Assembly: GCA_934454635.1 (NCBI GenBank)
Contig: CAKSFR010000009.1
Span: 65,659 to 129,658, forward strand
Source: an uncultured Ruminiclostridium sp.
Lineage (GTDB): Bacteria; Bacillota; Clostridia; Oscillospirales; Ruminococcaceae
Direction of reading: 5' to 3'
Length of the DNA: 64,000 bases
Shown here: positions 9,109 to 16,702 of the stretch, in pieces
Numbering within the stretch: position 1 is the first letter of the stretch
Layout: each line of letters opens with the position of its first letter
Program-made: the position numbers and the translations under genes
Notes under the pieces: generated by a model
Told to the model about the DNA's origin: nothing
Seen by the model: only the letters and a program-made list of their open reading frames with translations
The model's database searches: none

Positions 9109-9409
9109 TTCCGAGCACCTCCGCATCCGCTACCAGAGCCTTGTAGCTTGCCGGGTCAATCTCGGAGAGCTTCTTGGCACCGTACTTCAGGAGAAGGTCA
9201 CGAATCTGAGCGGTGAAGCCATCACGAGACTTTTCTGCCAGAATCGCTCTGACCTCTTCGAGGGTGAGTGCCTTTTCCGGTTCCGGAGCAGGGGCCGCTT
9301 CCTCGGTGCCGCTGAATGCGCCGGTCAGCCAGTTGGCGATGTCGTTAATAGAAGATGCAATATCCCGCAACTCCCTGATGGTCGCTTCCATTTCGCTCAT
9401 TTTGCTCAT
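9101..9409 (-). CDS. Phage hypothetical protein (102 aa)
   Basis: A 102-residue protein with an acidic helical N-terminus, an Ala/Pro/Glu linker near the middle, and a C-terminal LEEVRAILAEKSRDG...LLKYGAKKLSEID region. This resembles an rRNA biogenesis / HeH-like DNA-binding helix pair seen in small phage proteins next to DUF2800. AAGGAGGAAATC precedes its ATG. It overlaps both neighbouring genes, which fits co-translation. The fold assignment is tentative. Confidence 0.75.
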   Translation of the reverse strand: MSKMSEMEATIRELRDIASSINDIANWLTGAFSGTEEAAPAPEPEKALTLEEVRAILAEKSRDGFTAQIRDLLLKYGAKKLSEIDPASYKALVADAEVLGNA

Positions 9410-9554
9410 CGTGATTTCCTCCTTCCTGAGATTGACTTGTCTGGTTCAGCTGGATCAGCTTCCTCGCCAGACGCTTTGACACTACGCTGATTGCCGTAAG
9501 CACTCCGATGAGCTCTTCATCGGTGACGGCCTTGTTGGGTCTGGACTCACTCAT
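9345..9554 (-). CDS. Small phage hypothetical protein (69 aa)
   Basis: A 69-residue frame beginning MSESRPNKAV after a strong AAAGGAGG site. Its 3' end overlaps the next gene by 65 bases, longer than usual, so the C-terminal third could be out-of-frame readthrough of a shorter real protein. The centre (LIGVLTAISVVSKRLARKLIQL) is an amphipathic helix. No family recognised. Confidence 0.5.
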   Translation of the reverse strand: MSESRPNKAVTDEELIGVLTAISVVSKRLARKLIQLNQTSQSQEGGNHDEQNERNGSDHQGVAGYCIFY

Positions 9555-9601
9555 TGGCGGTTCCTCCTTTCTGAGGACCTGTGTTGTTTTGCTGTCCTCA
9601 G

Positions 9602-9635
9602 TACCCACTGGAGGGAAATCAGGGTTTTGAACGAA
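9602..9635 (-). repeat. 34-bp intergenic repeat, copy 2
   Basis: This has the same two blocks as at 5056-5089 with identical spacing, located between the sigma-like gene and the small gene starting at 9554. Beyond the blocks the similarity continues a few bases (TGAG follows in both copies). Confidence 0.7.
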
Positions 9636-9693
9636 AAAATCTGAAAAAATTTGACCGCCGCAGAATTTCTTCCACGGCGGTCATTGCGGGGTA

Positions 9694-10194
9694 TTAGATG
9701 AAGTCCTTCAGGGCTTCACGCAGAATGGAGAACACCTTGTTCTTCTGATAGTTGATGGTCGACTGGCGTTTGCCCATGTCGGCAGCGATTTCACGCTCCG
9801 TCTTGCCCTGCATGATGAGCTCGCAGATGCGTCTGCCGTCCGGGTCAAGGCGGTTCAGCTCCTCGTACAGAGCGTCGAGCAGTTCCTTATCCATAAGAAT
9901 GGATTCCGCAGACGGTGCGTCGTCGGCCAGCGTATCGCCAATGGTAAGCTCGTCGTCCTCGCCGCCGATGGGCGTATCGATGGATACCTTCTTACCGGTA
10001 ACGTAGAACGGGCAGCCGGGGCAAACACCGTCGCACTTCCAGAGCTGGGCCTTGGTGCAGCGGCACTCGCCGTTCTGTTGGGCATGGTAGCGGGTGTTCC
10101 AGATCGGCTGATAGTAAGCCCTGTAAACTTCCTCGCTGACCTCGATGGGGGTCCTGTTGACCGGGATAAAGTGCTTTTTGTCTCTGTTTTGCAT
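9694..10194 (-). CDS. Sigma-region-4-like phage regulator with Cys-rich N-terminus
   Basis: A 166-residue protein. The C-terminal 70 residues form a sigma-70 region 4 helix-turn-helix (LDPDGRRICELIMQGKTEREIAADM followed by KRQSTINYQKNKV). The N-terminal part holds five Cys at residues 44, 46, 54, 58 and 61, spaced like a metal-binding cluster, then an acidic linker. It heads the leftward replication operon and is a candidate activator of it or of later genes. GGAGGAAATTTTC precedes the ATG. Region 2 of a true sigma factor is absent. Confidence 0.8.
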   Translation of the reverse strand: MQNRDKKHFIPVNRTPIEVSEEVYRAYYQPIWNTRYHAQQNGECRCTKAQLWKCDGVCPGCPFYVTGKKVSIDTPIGGEDDELTIGDTLADDAPSAESILMDKELLDALYEELNRLDPDGRRICELIMQGKTEREIAADMGKRQSTINYQKNKVFSILREALKDFI

Positions 10195-10242
10195 GAAAAT
10201 TTCCTCCGTTCGATTTGCTTGGAACGGAGGAAACCTTAATGG

Positions 10243-10413
10243 TCAGCTGCAAAATGGGTATAGAAACCTAACCACAGTCCCGACGGAGATTTCTCCGTCC
10301 CAGTCTGCAGCTTCCTTATCCAGTAGGCAGCTGTTCGTATTAACTTGTCCCATCAGGCGGCACTGGATCGTCCGGGGCCAGCGGACGTACCGCTTGTGGG
10401 TGTGAGCTTTCAC
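10243..10413 (-). CDS. Possible small protein (56 aa, GTG start)
   Basis: In the 387-base gap between 10194 and 10582 the minus strand has a 56-codon frame beginning GTG AAA GCT and ending at 10243. The product is basic, then acidic (KRYVRWP, LLDKEAADWDGEIS). No convincing ribosome-binding site is visible, and an 18-base palindrome (10282-10299) lies inside. It may equally be regulatory DNA upstream of the sigma-like gene. Confidence 0.3.
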   Translation of the reverse strand: MKAHTHKRYVRWPRTIQCRLMGQVNTNSCLLDKEAADWDGEISVGTVVRFLYPFCS

Positions 10414-10452
10414 TCACATGTACTATTTTATTGAGATTTCGGATTTTCACGA

Positions 10453-10579
10453 GGAAGCGGGACTTCCGGTTCCGATGGCCGAAAAGCCTGTAAAATAGGC
10501 AAAAAAAGAAGGCCCTCATGTCTCGAAAGACATAAGAGCCTTGATTTATCTGGGTTTTATACCGGAAGTGCGACTTCCG
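10453..10579. repeat. Two related short palindromes flanking the terminator
   Basis: GGAAGCGGGACTTCC (10453-10467) and CGGAAGTGCGACTTCCG (10563-10579) differ at few positions and lie on either side of the terminator hairpin. The role is unknown; binding sites or recombination relics are possible. Confidence 0.45.
10502..10542 (-). terminator. Intrinsic terminator of the ImmA/HTH gene
   Basis: Two 15-base arms (10509-10523 and 10528-10542) with a four-base loop pair almost perfectly. On the minus strand the hairpin is followed by CTTTTTTT. It lies 40 bases past the stop of the 10582 gene. Confidence 0.85.
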
Positions 10580-10581
10580 AA

Positions 10582-12525
10582 TTATTTTTCAGGAGCAGTC
10601 ATTTTGTTCCCGTTTTTGGGTAGTTGCTGCGGAATACCGGCATCTTGCAGCTTTGCATTCCACATGAAGATGTTTTCCATGTGGTGGTGTTCTATCAGGT
10701 ACCGATAAATGAGGTGCTCGTCCTTGGCGGTCATTATGTTAAAACCAGCCTTGAGGATTAAATCATAAGAGAAAGCCGGTTGCAGATTCAGTCCGATGCA
10801 AAGAGCAAGCACGCTTTGTAAGGTGATGTTGGAATCCTTCTTTTTTCGATAGTCTTGAATCATGCGAGAGCTTATGCCTGTACGTTCTTCCATCTTCTCG
10901 TTGGTGTACCCACGACGTTTGATATGATAGTCAAGGGTCCCACAAAACGATGAAGGAACCTCAGCAAGGATATCTGCGACTCGCTTTGCTTCTGCTGCGA
11001 TGGCAGCCATTTCACGGGCACGTTTCTGTACATCTTCATTCTTGCCTTCCTTCGGATTGAAGCTGGCTTCAACAAAACTCTTTGAATCGGCATCTCTACA
11101 AAGGAAGCATATGCGGTAGAAGGAGTCATCGTATTGAGTGCTGACTCGTGTAGTGCGGTCGAATACCAAACAGCACTCATCGACATGCTCTAAGGCGTAT
11201 TCGGTAAGGGTTGGCTCAGAATCCTCCACAATACTTACATATTGAGGATCATTAATGACGAGTAGACCACCAGCGTGAATAAAACGCCTCGCCGCAATAT
11301 CCTCAGATAAATCTGGGTTAAGCAGGGACTGAATTATGACATTGTTGCGGTCGATGACAAAGGTTTGGCCTTTTTTCAAACTGCCTTTTTTGAAGGAGAA
11401 TGGCGGGTAGTTCTTACCATCGACAAAGTTGAAAACACCGGCGGCTTGCTCAAAACCGAGTTCAACAGCACGGATCTTTGCGGCTGTCGTTGAAACCTTG
11501 AAAAAATCAGCGAACTCACTGATGGCTAGTTCCATGACGTACCCGTCACGTAGATGACCACGATATGCTCTGTGAAGTCTGTTTAGAATTTCGGAGAGTT
11601 TTGCCTTACCGGTTTTTGCGGGGATTAGAATTTTGGGAGCCAGCGCATTAGCTTGCCACTCCATCCAAGACAGCTCATCTGCGAGTTCGTTGGACTTCTT
11701 CTTATAATCCTCGACAACAGCGCAGGAGATTGCTTGGATATCAGGGTTCAAGAGCTTCTGAAGCTCGAAGAACTTATAGTGCTTGTCCCAATGGACACAC
11801 TCGTGGATTACGGTATTATTTGTCGAACCGATATTTCGCATAAAAACGACATCGGGGTTAACAAGTATGGTTCCGGGGCGTATAGTCCGATCTTCTGTTT
11901 CCGAGCACGTTTTATTTGTAAAAACCTCAACATTAGCGTCATTGAAATATGTACGACCAAAGATACCGTCCGGCAGTGGAGCATGATAAACCGTCAGTCC
12001 CATATTTTCAACAATCTCCTTGATGGGGAGCGGCATAGGCTCTTCTAACGCACGGGGACAGTATTTTTCGAGGAACCGCTCGGCATGTTTATCGAGATCT
12101 TTTGCGTAGATGTATGGGACCAAGTATTTAGTGAGGGCATCTTCTGCTCGAAACAGTTCTCTTGAATACTCTGATGCATATCCAATGCTGACTTGTTGGA
12201 GCCCATTTCTCAAAGTTGCTGAAAAAGGTATTGAAATCCAGCATTCAGTAGAATCGCTTTCATAGTCACGTCGGCCACAGCCGGATATTTCTATTTCCGC
12301 ACAAACTGTAACTTTGCATTCAATTTTGTCTGTATCGGACTCGTGGAAATTGACTCCCATGATTTTGAAATCACTCAATTCCACATAAGAAGGGTCGGAA
12401 ACAACAGAGGTTGATAGGTCCAAGCGACCTTTGCTGTTAAAAAGATATGATTTAATTTTGCTGAAAATCTGGTTATAGTACACGTCCTCAAGATAGGCCG
12501 CAAACGTATCATACTTCTTCGACAA
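10582..12525 (-). CDS. ImmA/IrrE-type metallopeptidase with C-terminal HTH
   Basis: A 647-residue protein. The centre is an ImmA/IrrE (M78-like) domain with HECVH near residue 240 and a preceding NTVI segment, the zinc-peptidase signature. The C-terminus (MEERTGISSRMIQDYRKKK) is an XRE-type helix-turn-helix. The first 150 residues are unassigned. ImmA proteins cleave a partner repressor in integrative elements, so this protein may control the divergent operon. I start it at TTG 12525 because TAGGAGGG lies just upstream; the longer GTG-started frame would begin right beside the promoter's -10 box. It is unusually long for the family. Confidence 0.8.
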   Translation of the reverse strand: MSKKYDTFAAYLEDVYYNQIFSKIKSYLFNSKGRLDLSTSVVSDPSYVELSDFKIMGVNFHESDTDKIECKVTVCAEIEISGCGRRDYESDSTECWISIPFSATLRNGLQQVSIGYASEYSRELFRAEDALTKYLVPYIYAKDLDKHAERFLEKYCPRALEEPMPLPIKEIVENMGLTVYHAPLPDGIFGRTYFNDANVEVFTNKTCSETEDRTIRPGTILVNPDVVFMRNIGSTNNTVIHECVHWDKHYKFFELQKLLNPDIQAISCAVVEDYKKKSNELADELSWMEWQANALAPKILIPAKTGKAKLSEILNRLHRAYRGHLRDGYVMELAISEFADFFKVSTTAAKIRAVELGFEQAAGVFNFVDGKNYPPFSFKKGSLKKGQTFVIDRNNVIIQSLLNPDLSEDIAARRFIHAGGLLVINDPQYVSIVEDSEPTLTEYALEHVDECCLVFDRTTRVSTQYDDSFYRICFLCRDADSKSFVEASFNPKEGKNEDVQKRAREMAAIAAEAKRVADILAEVPSSFCGTLDYHIKRRGYTNEKMEERTGISSRMIQDYRKKKDSNITLQSVLALCIGLNLQPAFSYDLILKAGFNIMTAKDEHLIYRYLIEHHHMENIFMWNAKLQDAGIPQQLPKNGNKMTAPEK

Positions 12526-12563
12526 GACACACCCTCCTAACCAGAATTGATTTGAGCTCACAT

Positions 12564-12592
12564 ATTATACCACATCTACGATGAAATTTCAA
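12564..12592 (-). promoter_or_regulatory. Promoter of the ImmA/HTH gene
   Basis: TTGAAA (12587-12592 on the minus strand), a 17-base spacer and a perfect TATAAT (12564-12569). Transcription would start near 12557, which supports the internal TTG as the translation start. Confidence 0.85.
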
Positions 12593-12633
12593 CTATAATC
12601 AGTGGAAATTCGAGCGTTTTCAGAGAAAACCTC

Positions 12634-12662
12634 TTGTGTTTTGCACACTTTCGTGATATAAT
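12634..12662 (+). promoter_or_regulatory. Promoter of the TcmP / restriction operon
   Basis: TTGTGT, 17 bases, TATAAT (12657-12662) with a TGn extension before the -10. It diverges from the ImmA/HTH promoter about 70 bases away, so one regulator could cover both. Confidence 0.75.
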
Positions 12663-12717
12663 ATCTTAGTCGAGCTCTGAAACAGGCTTTTTTTAGATTT
12701 AAGGAAGGGAGATCCCG

Positions 12718-12945
12718 ATGGAAGTCAGTTACAAAAAATTATGGAAGATTCTGATAGATAAAGATATGAAAAAGAAGGATTTACTTGCTGCGGCTGGCAT
12801 CAGCTGGGCCTCCGTTACGAAACTGTCCAAGGGAGAAACCGTGAGCATGGAAGTCTTAATGAAAATCTGCAAAGCATTAGACTGCAATATCGGAGACATT
12901 ATGGATCTAATTCCGGAGGAGGGAACAAGTAGTGAGCAGCAGTGA
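12718..12945 (+). CDS. XRE-family transcriptional regulator
   Basis: A 75-residue Cro/C1-type helix-turn-helix protein: KKDLLAAAGISWASVTKLSKG forms the recognition helices, and the tail KICKALDCNIGDIMDL is typical of small Firmicutes XRE proteins. AAGGAAGGGAG precedes the ATG. It is the first gene of the rightward operon and could act as the control protein of the restriction system, delaying nuclease expression. It overlaps TcmP by 14 bases. Confidence 0.88.
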   Translation: MEVSYKKLWKILIDKDMKKKDLLAAAGISWASVTKLSKGETVSMEVLMKICKALDCNIGDIMDLIPEEGTSSEQQ

Positions 12946-14044
12946 TGAAATAATTGGCCATGCGAATCCGCATACTATAAAGAAATTTGAGCTCATTGAG
13001 AAGTATGTTGAAGCGTGGGCGCACATACTTCTTCTGAATAAATACTGCACCGGACTCGTTTTTATCGATTGTATGTCAAATAGCGGTGAATATGTCGATG
13101 ATGACGGTCAGCAAGTTTTCGGCACGCCGGTTCGCGTTGCTAAATATCTCCGTCAAGTTGCAGGACAGTATTACGGAAAACAGATAGATTTGTACTTCAG
13201 CGATTTATCCGCTGTCAAAACAGCTCATCTCGAAAGCCTTATGCCCGGCGAAACCAGAAATTTTCATTATCATATCACTACCGAGGATGGTAATGACCTC
13301 GCAAAACGGATCGGTAAATCGATGGTAAACGGAAAGCACTATTTGCTTATTTATGATCCATTCCAAGCGACCATAGACTGGAACGCGCTTTTCCCTTATA
13401 TCAACAATTGGTGTGAAATCATCATCAATCATATGGTTTCGGATTCAATACGGGCCGTAAAAATGGTCAAGAAGGATACGACGAGAAATAAATATGAGCA
13501 GACCTATCTGACAGAACTGGAAAATCTTATTCCTTATGGAAGCGACAAGACTGCTTATGAGAAACGTATTGAAGATATTATCAAGGCGCTTCGCAGAAAC
13601 AAAAATCGTCAGTATTATATCGCGGCATTCCCGTTTTTCAATGAAAAAAATGCTATTGTGTACGATTTGATTCACTGCACAAGTAATCTAAAGGGATTTC
13701 AGCTATATAAAAAGAGCGCATGGCAGACCTTTGGAGGAAAGTCATCCACGAAGAACACTCATGGCAATGAGAATCAGATCATGCTTGATTTTGAAGGAAA
13801 CGGCTTCTTCAAAACAGTGACTGACGAATTCTGTTATTATATAAAGGATATTGCGGAATACCTGCAAACCCGGTTTGACGGGCAAGATGATGTTTCGTTT
13901 GATGATTTGTGGGCTGTTCTTGATGAACACCCGGTTTTCCCATCAGACGGGTTCAGAAATGATATAAAGAATGAGTTAAAGCAAAACTATGGAGCTTCGG
14001 TATCACGTGGCAAAATAAGCTTTGCACGTAGAGGTGCAGAATGA
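12932..14044 (+). CDS. tcmP: Three-Cys-motif partner protein TcmP
   Basis: A 370-residue protein matching the TcmP family. The N-terminus HANPHTIKKFELIEKYVEAW leads into a methyltransferase-like core (VFIDCMSNSG, then LYFSDLS) and a GTPVRVAKYL segment. TcmP is defined by its constant pairing with a three-Cys radical-SAM-like protein, which follows here with an ATGA overlap; its biochemistry is not established. It starts at a GTG inside the XRE gene with GGAGGAGGG upstream. Such pairs recur in defence and mobile regions, consistent with the restriction genes downstream. Confidence 0.85.
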   Translation: MSSSDEIIGHANPHTIKKFELIEKYVEAWAHILLLNKYCTGLVFIDCMSNSGEYVDDDGQQVFGTPVRVAKYLRQVAGQYYGKQIDLYFSDLSAVKTAHLESLMPGETRNFHYHITTEDGNDLAKRIGKSMVNGKHYLLIYDPFQATIDWNALFPYINNWCEIIINHMVSDSIRAVKMVKKDTTRNKYEQTYLTELENLIPYGSDKTAYEKRIEDIIKALRRNKNRQYYIAAFPFFNEKNAIVYDLIHCTSNLKGFQLYKKSAWQTFGGKSSTKNTHGNENQIMLDFEGNGFFKTVTDEFCYYIKDIAEYLQTRFDGQDDVSFDDLWAVLDEHPVFPSDGFRNDIKNELKQNYGASVSRGKISFARRGAE

Positions 14045-14814
14045 AAAAGGTTAAAGGTTACATCGAAAGGAAAACCATGCTCTACAAAACCGGTGTAGAG
14101 TATGGCGACTATACGATGAATCATATTCAAGGCTGCGCTCATGGCTGCAAATATCCCTGCTATGCTTTTATGATGAAGAAACGTTTCGGGCAAATAAAAT
14201 CTTACGAGGAATGGTTGGAGCCATATCTGGTGTCAAACACGCTTGAACTACTGGACAAGGAGATTCCTCGATTGAAGGATAAAATCAAATCTGTTCAGTT
14301 GTGTTTTTCAACGGATCCGTTTATGTATCAGTATCCTGAAATTCAGGAAGTGAGCTTGGCATCAATCAAAAAGCTCAATGACGTTGGGATAAAGTGTTCA
14401 GTTCTAACTAAGGGCATTTTGCCGATTGAGTTAGCTAAGTTTTCAAAAGAAAATGAGTATGGCATTACGCTGATTACTACGGATGAGGTGTTTAGAAAGC
14501 GCATAGAGCCGGGGTCAGCACCTTTGAAAGAACGACTTGATTCATTAAGAGCGCTACACGATGCAGGCTGCATTACATGGGTAAGTATTGAGCCGTTCCC
14601 GACACCTAACATCGTCAGGCAAGACTTACAGGTGTTGCTGGAGAAAGTAGACTTCGTTGACCGAATTATATTTGGTCGAATGAACTACAACACCGAAGTT
14701 ACTGCTTATACGCAACACAAGCAGTTCTTCAATGACAGGGCTGCAGAGGTAATAGCGTTCTGTAATGAGCGTGGCATAAGTTACCACATCAAGGACGGAA
14801 CGATAACTGAATAA
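14041..14814 (+). CDS. Three-Cys-motif radical-SAM-like protein, TcmP partner
   Basis: A 257-residue protein with Cys at residues 32, 36 and 40 (CX3CX3C, within GCAHGCKYPC) followed by an aromatic residue. This arrangement resembles spore photoproduct lyase-like radical-SAM proteins rather than the standard CX3CX2C. Further SAM-barrel features are LCFSTDPF, SVLTKG and WVSIEPFPTP. It is translationally coupled to TcmP. A nucleic-acid substrate is plausible from the family, but nothing in the sequence proves it. Confidence 0.85.
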   Translation: MKKVKGYIERKTMLYKTGVEYGDYTMNHIQGCAHGCKYPCYAFMMKKRFGQIKSYEEWLEPYLVSNTLELLDKEIPRLKDKIKSVQLCFSTDPFMYQYPEIQEVSLASIKKLNDVGIKCSVLTKGILPIELAKFSKENEYGITLITTDEVFRKRIEPGSAPLKERLDSLRALHDAGCITWVSIEPFPTPNIVRQDLQVLLEKVDFVDRIIFGRMNYNTEVTAYTQHKQFFNDRAAEVIAFCNERGISYHIKDGTITE

Positions 14815-14830
14815 GAGGTACTCAAAAGGA

Positions 14831-14849
14831 CCTGCTGTGTGTCAGCAGG
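14831..14849 (+). promoter_or_regulatory. Intercistronic hairpin
   Basis: CCTGCTG, five bases, CAGCAGG lies between the radical-SAM gene and the first nuclease. No T-run follows, so it may tune downstream translation or mRNA stability rather than terminate. Confidence 0.4.
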
Positions 14850-14884
14850 CTGTATCTCTCTTAATGGAAAGGAATGACAATCCT

Positions 14885-15604
14885 ATGGAATGGACTAAAG
14901 AACAAGTGATTCTTCGCTTGAAGGAAGTTGAGAGTAAAGGGTTTATACCGGTTCCGGCAGGAATGTACCGCAATGATGATGGAATCGTGGGCCAAATACT
15001 CGAACGTGAATTTGAGGTTGATGAAAATAACCTTCACATTGCCGACCTCGGAACTTATGAGCTAAAGGGCATGCGGGTAAAGAAAGGCAAGAGTAGCACG
15101 TTGACACTGTTTCATCAAACATCAACGGAAGGAATGACTCCGCTTCAGATCTTTGATAGGTTCAGTTATGTCAGAGCATCTCAACGTGACGGAAGCCTTA
15201 AGAGAAAACTGTTCACGACAATATATGGGAATAAGGAAAACTCACTTGGATTCATTTTAAGGCCGAGCGGTACAAGCAATGTCGATCTGTATTATCATAA
15301 CGAATATTTAGCTCGTTGGGATTTGACAAGCGGCTTGGATAAGATTCAACAAGTTCTCTTGGCGTTTGCCGAAACCATCGGCCCAAGGAACACCGCAGAA
15401 GAACAATTCCATTATATCAGGGCCTACATATTACGTTCTCCAAAGAATATATATAACGCTATTAGCGAAGGAGCCGTTGTCATGGATTTGTGCATAGACC
15501 AACCTGCAGACGGTTCTAAGCCGGTACATGACAGAGGACCGCATATTCGGATTCCAATTAGAAAACTTAATGCCTTGTTCGATGTCGTGGAACAAGTTCT
15601 TTAA
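14885..15604 (+). CDS. MvaI/BcnI-family restriction endonuclease, subunit or enzyme A
   Basis: A 239-residue protein of the MvaI/BcnI family. LHIADLGTYELKGMR gives the D-x4-E-x-K catalytic triad seen in MvaI, followed by the family's TLTLFH strand. MvaI and BcnI cut within short CC-N-GG-type sites and work as monomers that nick one strand at a time. The ATG at 14885 is chosen because AAAGGA precedes it; an upstream GTG lies in a hairpin. The second nuclease gene follows after 20 bases. Confidence 0.85.
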   Translation: MEWTKEQVILRLKEVESKGFIPVPAGMYRNDDGIVGQILEREFEVDENNLHIADLGTYELKGMRVKKGKSSTLTLFHQTSTEGMTPLQIFDRFSYVRASQRDGSLKRKLFTTIYGNKENSLGFILRPSGTSNVDLYYHNEYLARWDLTSGLDKIQQVLLAFAETIGPRNTAEEQFHYIRAYILRSPKNIYNAISEGAVVMDLCIDQPADGSKPVHDRGPHIRIPIRKLNALFDVVEQVL

Positions 15605-15624
15605 TGCGAGGAGGTACAAATAAT

Positions 15625-16407
15625 ATGAGAGAACACGATCTGGATTTACTAAGAATCAGACTGCAAGAAATCAAAGAAATGGGCTGGGTCAGGAATCAAC
15701 GCCCCGGTAATGCCGGTGGCGTCGGTAACACGCTGGAAGATCTTCTTGATGTTGCGGAAAACAATCTTCAATTGCCCGATTTTGGAGATTGGGAGTTGAA
15801 AAGCCAGCGAGCTGAGACGGGATCGTTGTTAACACTATTCCACAGTGAGCCTAAACCTCGAAATGCACGGATAGTTCCGCAGATACTGCTTCCGCTTTAT
15901 GGGTGGCCTCATCAAGATGCGGGGACCCTCTATCCGATGAACGAAAGAAGTTTCCGTCAAACTATTAATGCAACCTCCTGCAGCGACCGAGGGTTTAAGG
16001 TCAATGTTGACTGGAACGCTGAATGCATTTTCATTTCCTTTGACTACCAAATGATTGATGATCGCCATGCTGAGTGGCGCAGATTCATAAGAGATGGTGT
16101 TGGCACAGGAGATATTGATCCGAATCCGTACTGGACTTTTGCTGACATTTCTCAAAAACTGAGCACAAAACTCAACAACCTCATGTATGTAAAAGCTGAA
16201 ACACGCTATATCTCCGGCAAGGAGTGCTTTAAGTACAACGAGATCGAGGCCTATGTCGATCCTACGCTGGAGAGATTCTTGGACCTCATCGAAGCTGGAG
16301 CAATTTATGTCGATTTTGACGCGCGTACTGGACACAATCACGGGACGAAATTCCGGATCAGGCCTTCGGCAAAAACCGACTTATATCAGCAGCACATAAT
16401 TGTTTAA
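15625..16407 (+). CDS. MvaI/BcnI-family restriction endonuclease, subunit or enzyme B
   Basis: A 260-residue paralogue-like protein of the same family. LPDFGDWELKSQR keeps the D-x4-E-x-K triad and is followed by LLTLFHSEP. Outside the catalytic core it is strongly diverged from its neighbour, so the two probably recognise different sequence or strand contexts. GAGGAGGT precedes the ATG at 15625. No terminator is seen before the promoter at 16454, so nucleases and methyltransferases may be transcribed partly independently. Confidence 0.87.
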   Translation: MREHDLDLLRIRLQEIKEMGWVRNQRPGNAGGVGNTLEDLLDVAENNLQLPDFGDWELKSQRAETGSLLTLFHSEPKPRNARIVPQILLPLYGWPHQDAGTLYPMNERSFRQTINATSCSDRGFKVNVDWNAECIFISFDYQMIDDRHAEWRRFIRDGVGTGDIDPNPYWTFADISQKLSTKLNNLMYVKAETRYISGKECFKYNEIEAYVDPTLERFLDLIEAGAIYVDFDARTGHNHGTKFRIRPSAKTDLYQQHIIV

Positions 16408-16453
16408 CGGGTGCCCTTCAAGAAAAGTTCAAAATTAATGCGGCTTGGTCGGG

Positions 16454-16497
16454 TTGATTTTAGACTGAAATAGTGCTATAATGGTCCTAAATTTAGG
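16454..16497 (+). promoter_or_regulatory. Promoter and palindromic operator of the methyltransferase operon
   Basis: TTGATT (16454-16459), 17 bases, TATAAT (16477-16482) with a TGC extension. A perfect 12-base palindrome CCTAAATTTAGG (16486-16497) covers the expected transcription start, a position where a bound dimer would repress. Confidence 0.8.
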
Positions 16498-16513
16498 GCG
16501 AAAGGAGACCGAC

Positions 16514-16702
16514 ATGGCTAAAGAACCTATTTATCTTGATACATATGCTTTACAGCAAGATATGCGCATCCGCTTGCCAAAATCGATTCTGAATAACCTT
16601 CCGGTCGAAAAGGGCATAACAAGGTTCTCTATTTATTTAGACCAAGAGAAGAGTGAGCTAATCTTGCGTATTGCAGAGGCTCCGAAGGAGGAATCGGAAT
16701 GA
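16514..16702 (+). CDS. AbrB/MazE-like small DNA-binding protein
   Basis: A 62-residue protein. RIRLPKSILNNLPVEKGITRFSIYLDQEKSELIL resembles the swapped-hairpin AbrB/MazE fold (a strand ending in LPK, then a strand pair around VEKG). It lies directly downstream of a palindrome at its own start site and is coupled to the methyltransferase by an ATGA overlap, so autoregulation of the modification genes is likely. AAAGGAG precedes the ATG at 16514; the first frame ATG is the -10 box itself. The fold call is moderate. Confidence 0.7.
   Translation: MAKEPIYLDTYALQQDMRIRLPKSILNNLPVEKGITRFSIYLDQEKSELILRIAEAPKEESE

Noticed and set aside
7927-9216. Plus-strand frame of 429 codons opposite DUF2800
   Set aside because: It mirrors the DUF2800 gene, which has its own RBS, nuclease motifs and correct neighbours.
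12526-12561. Longer GTG start for the ImmA/HTH gene
   Set aside because: It would begin right beside the -10 box, upstream of or at the transcription start; the TTG at 12525 has a proper RBS.
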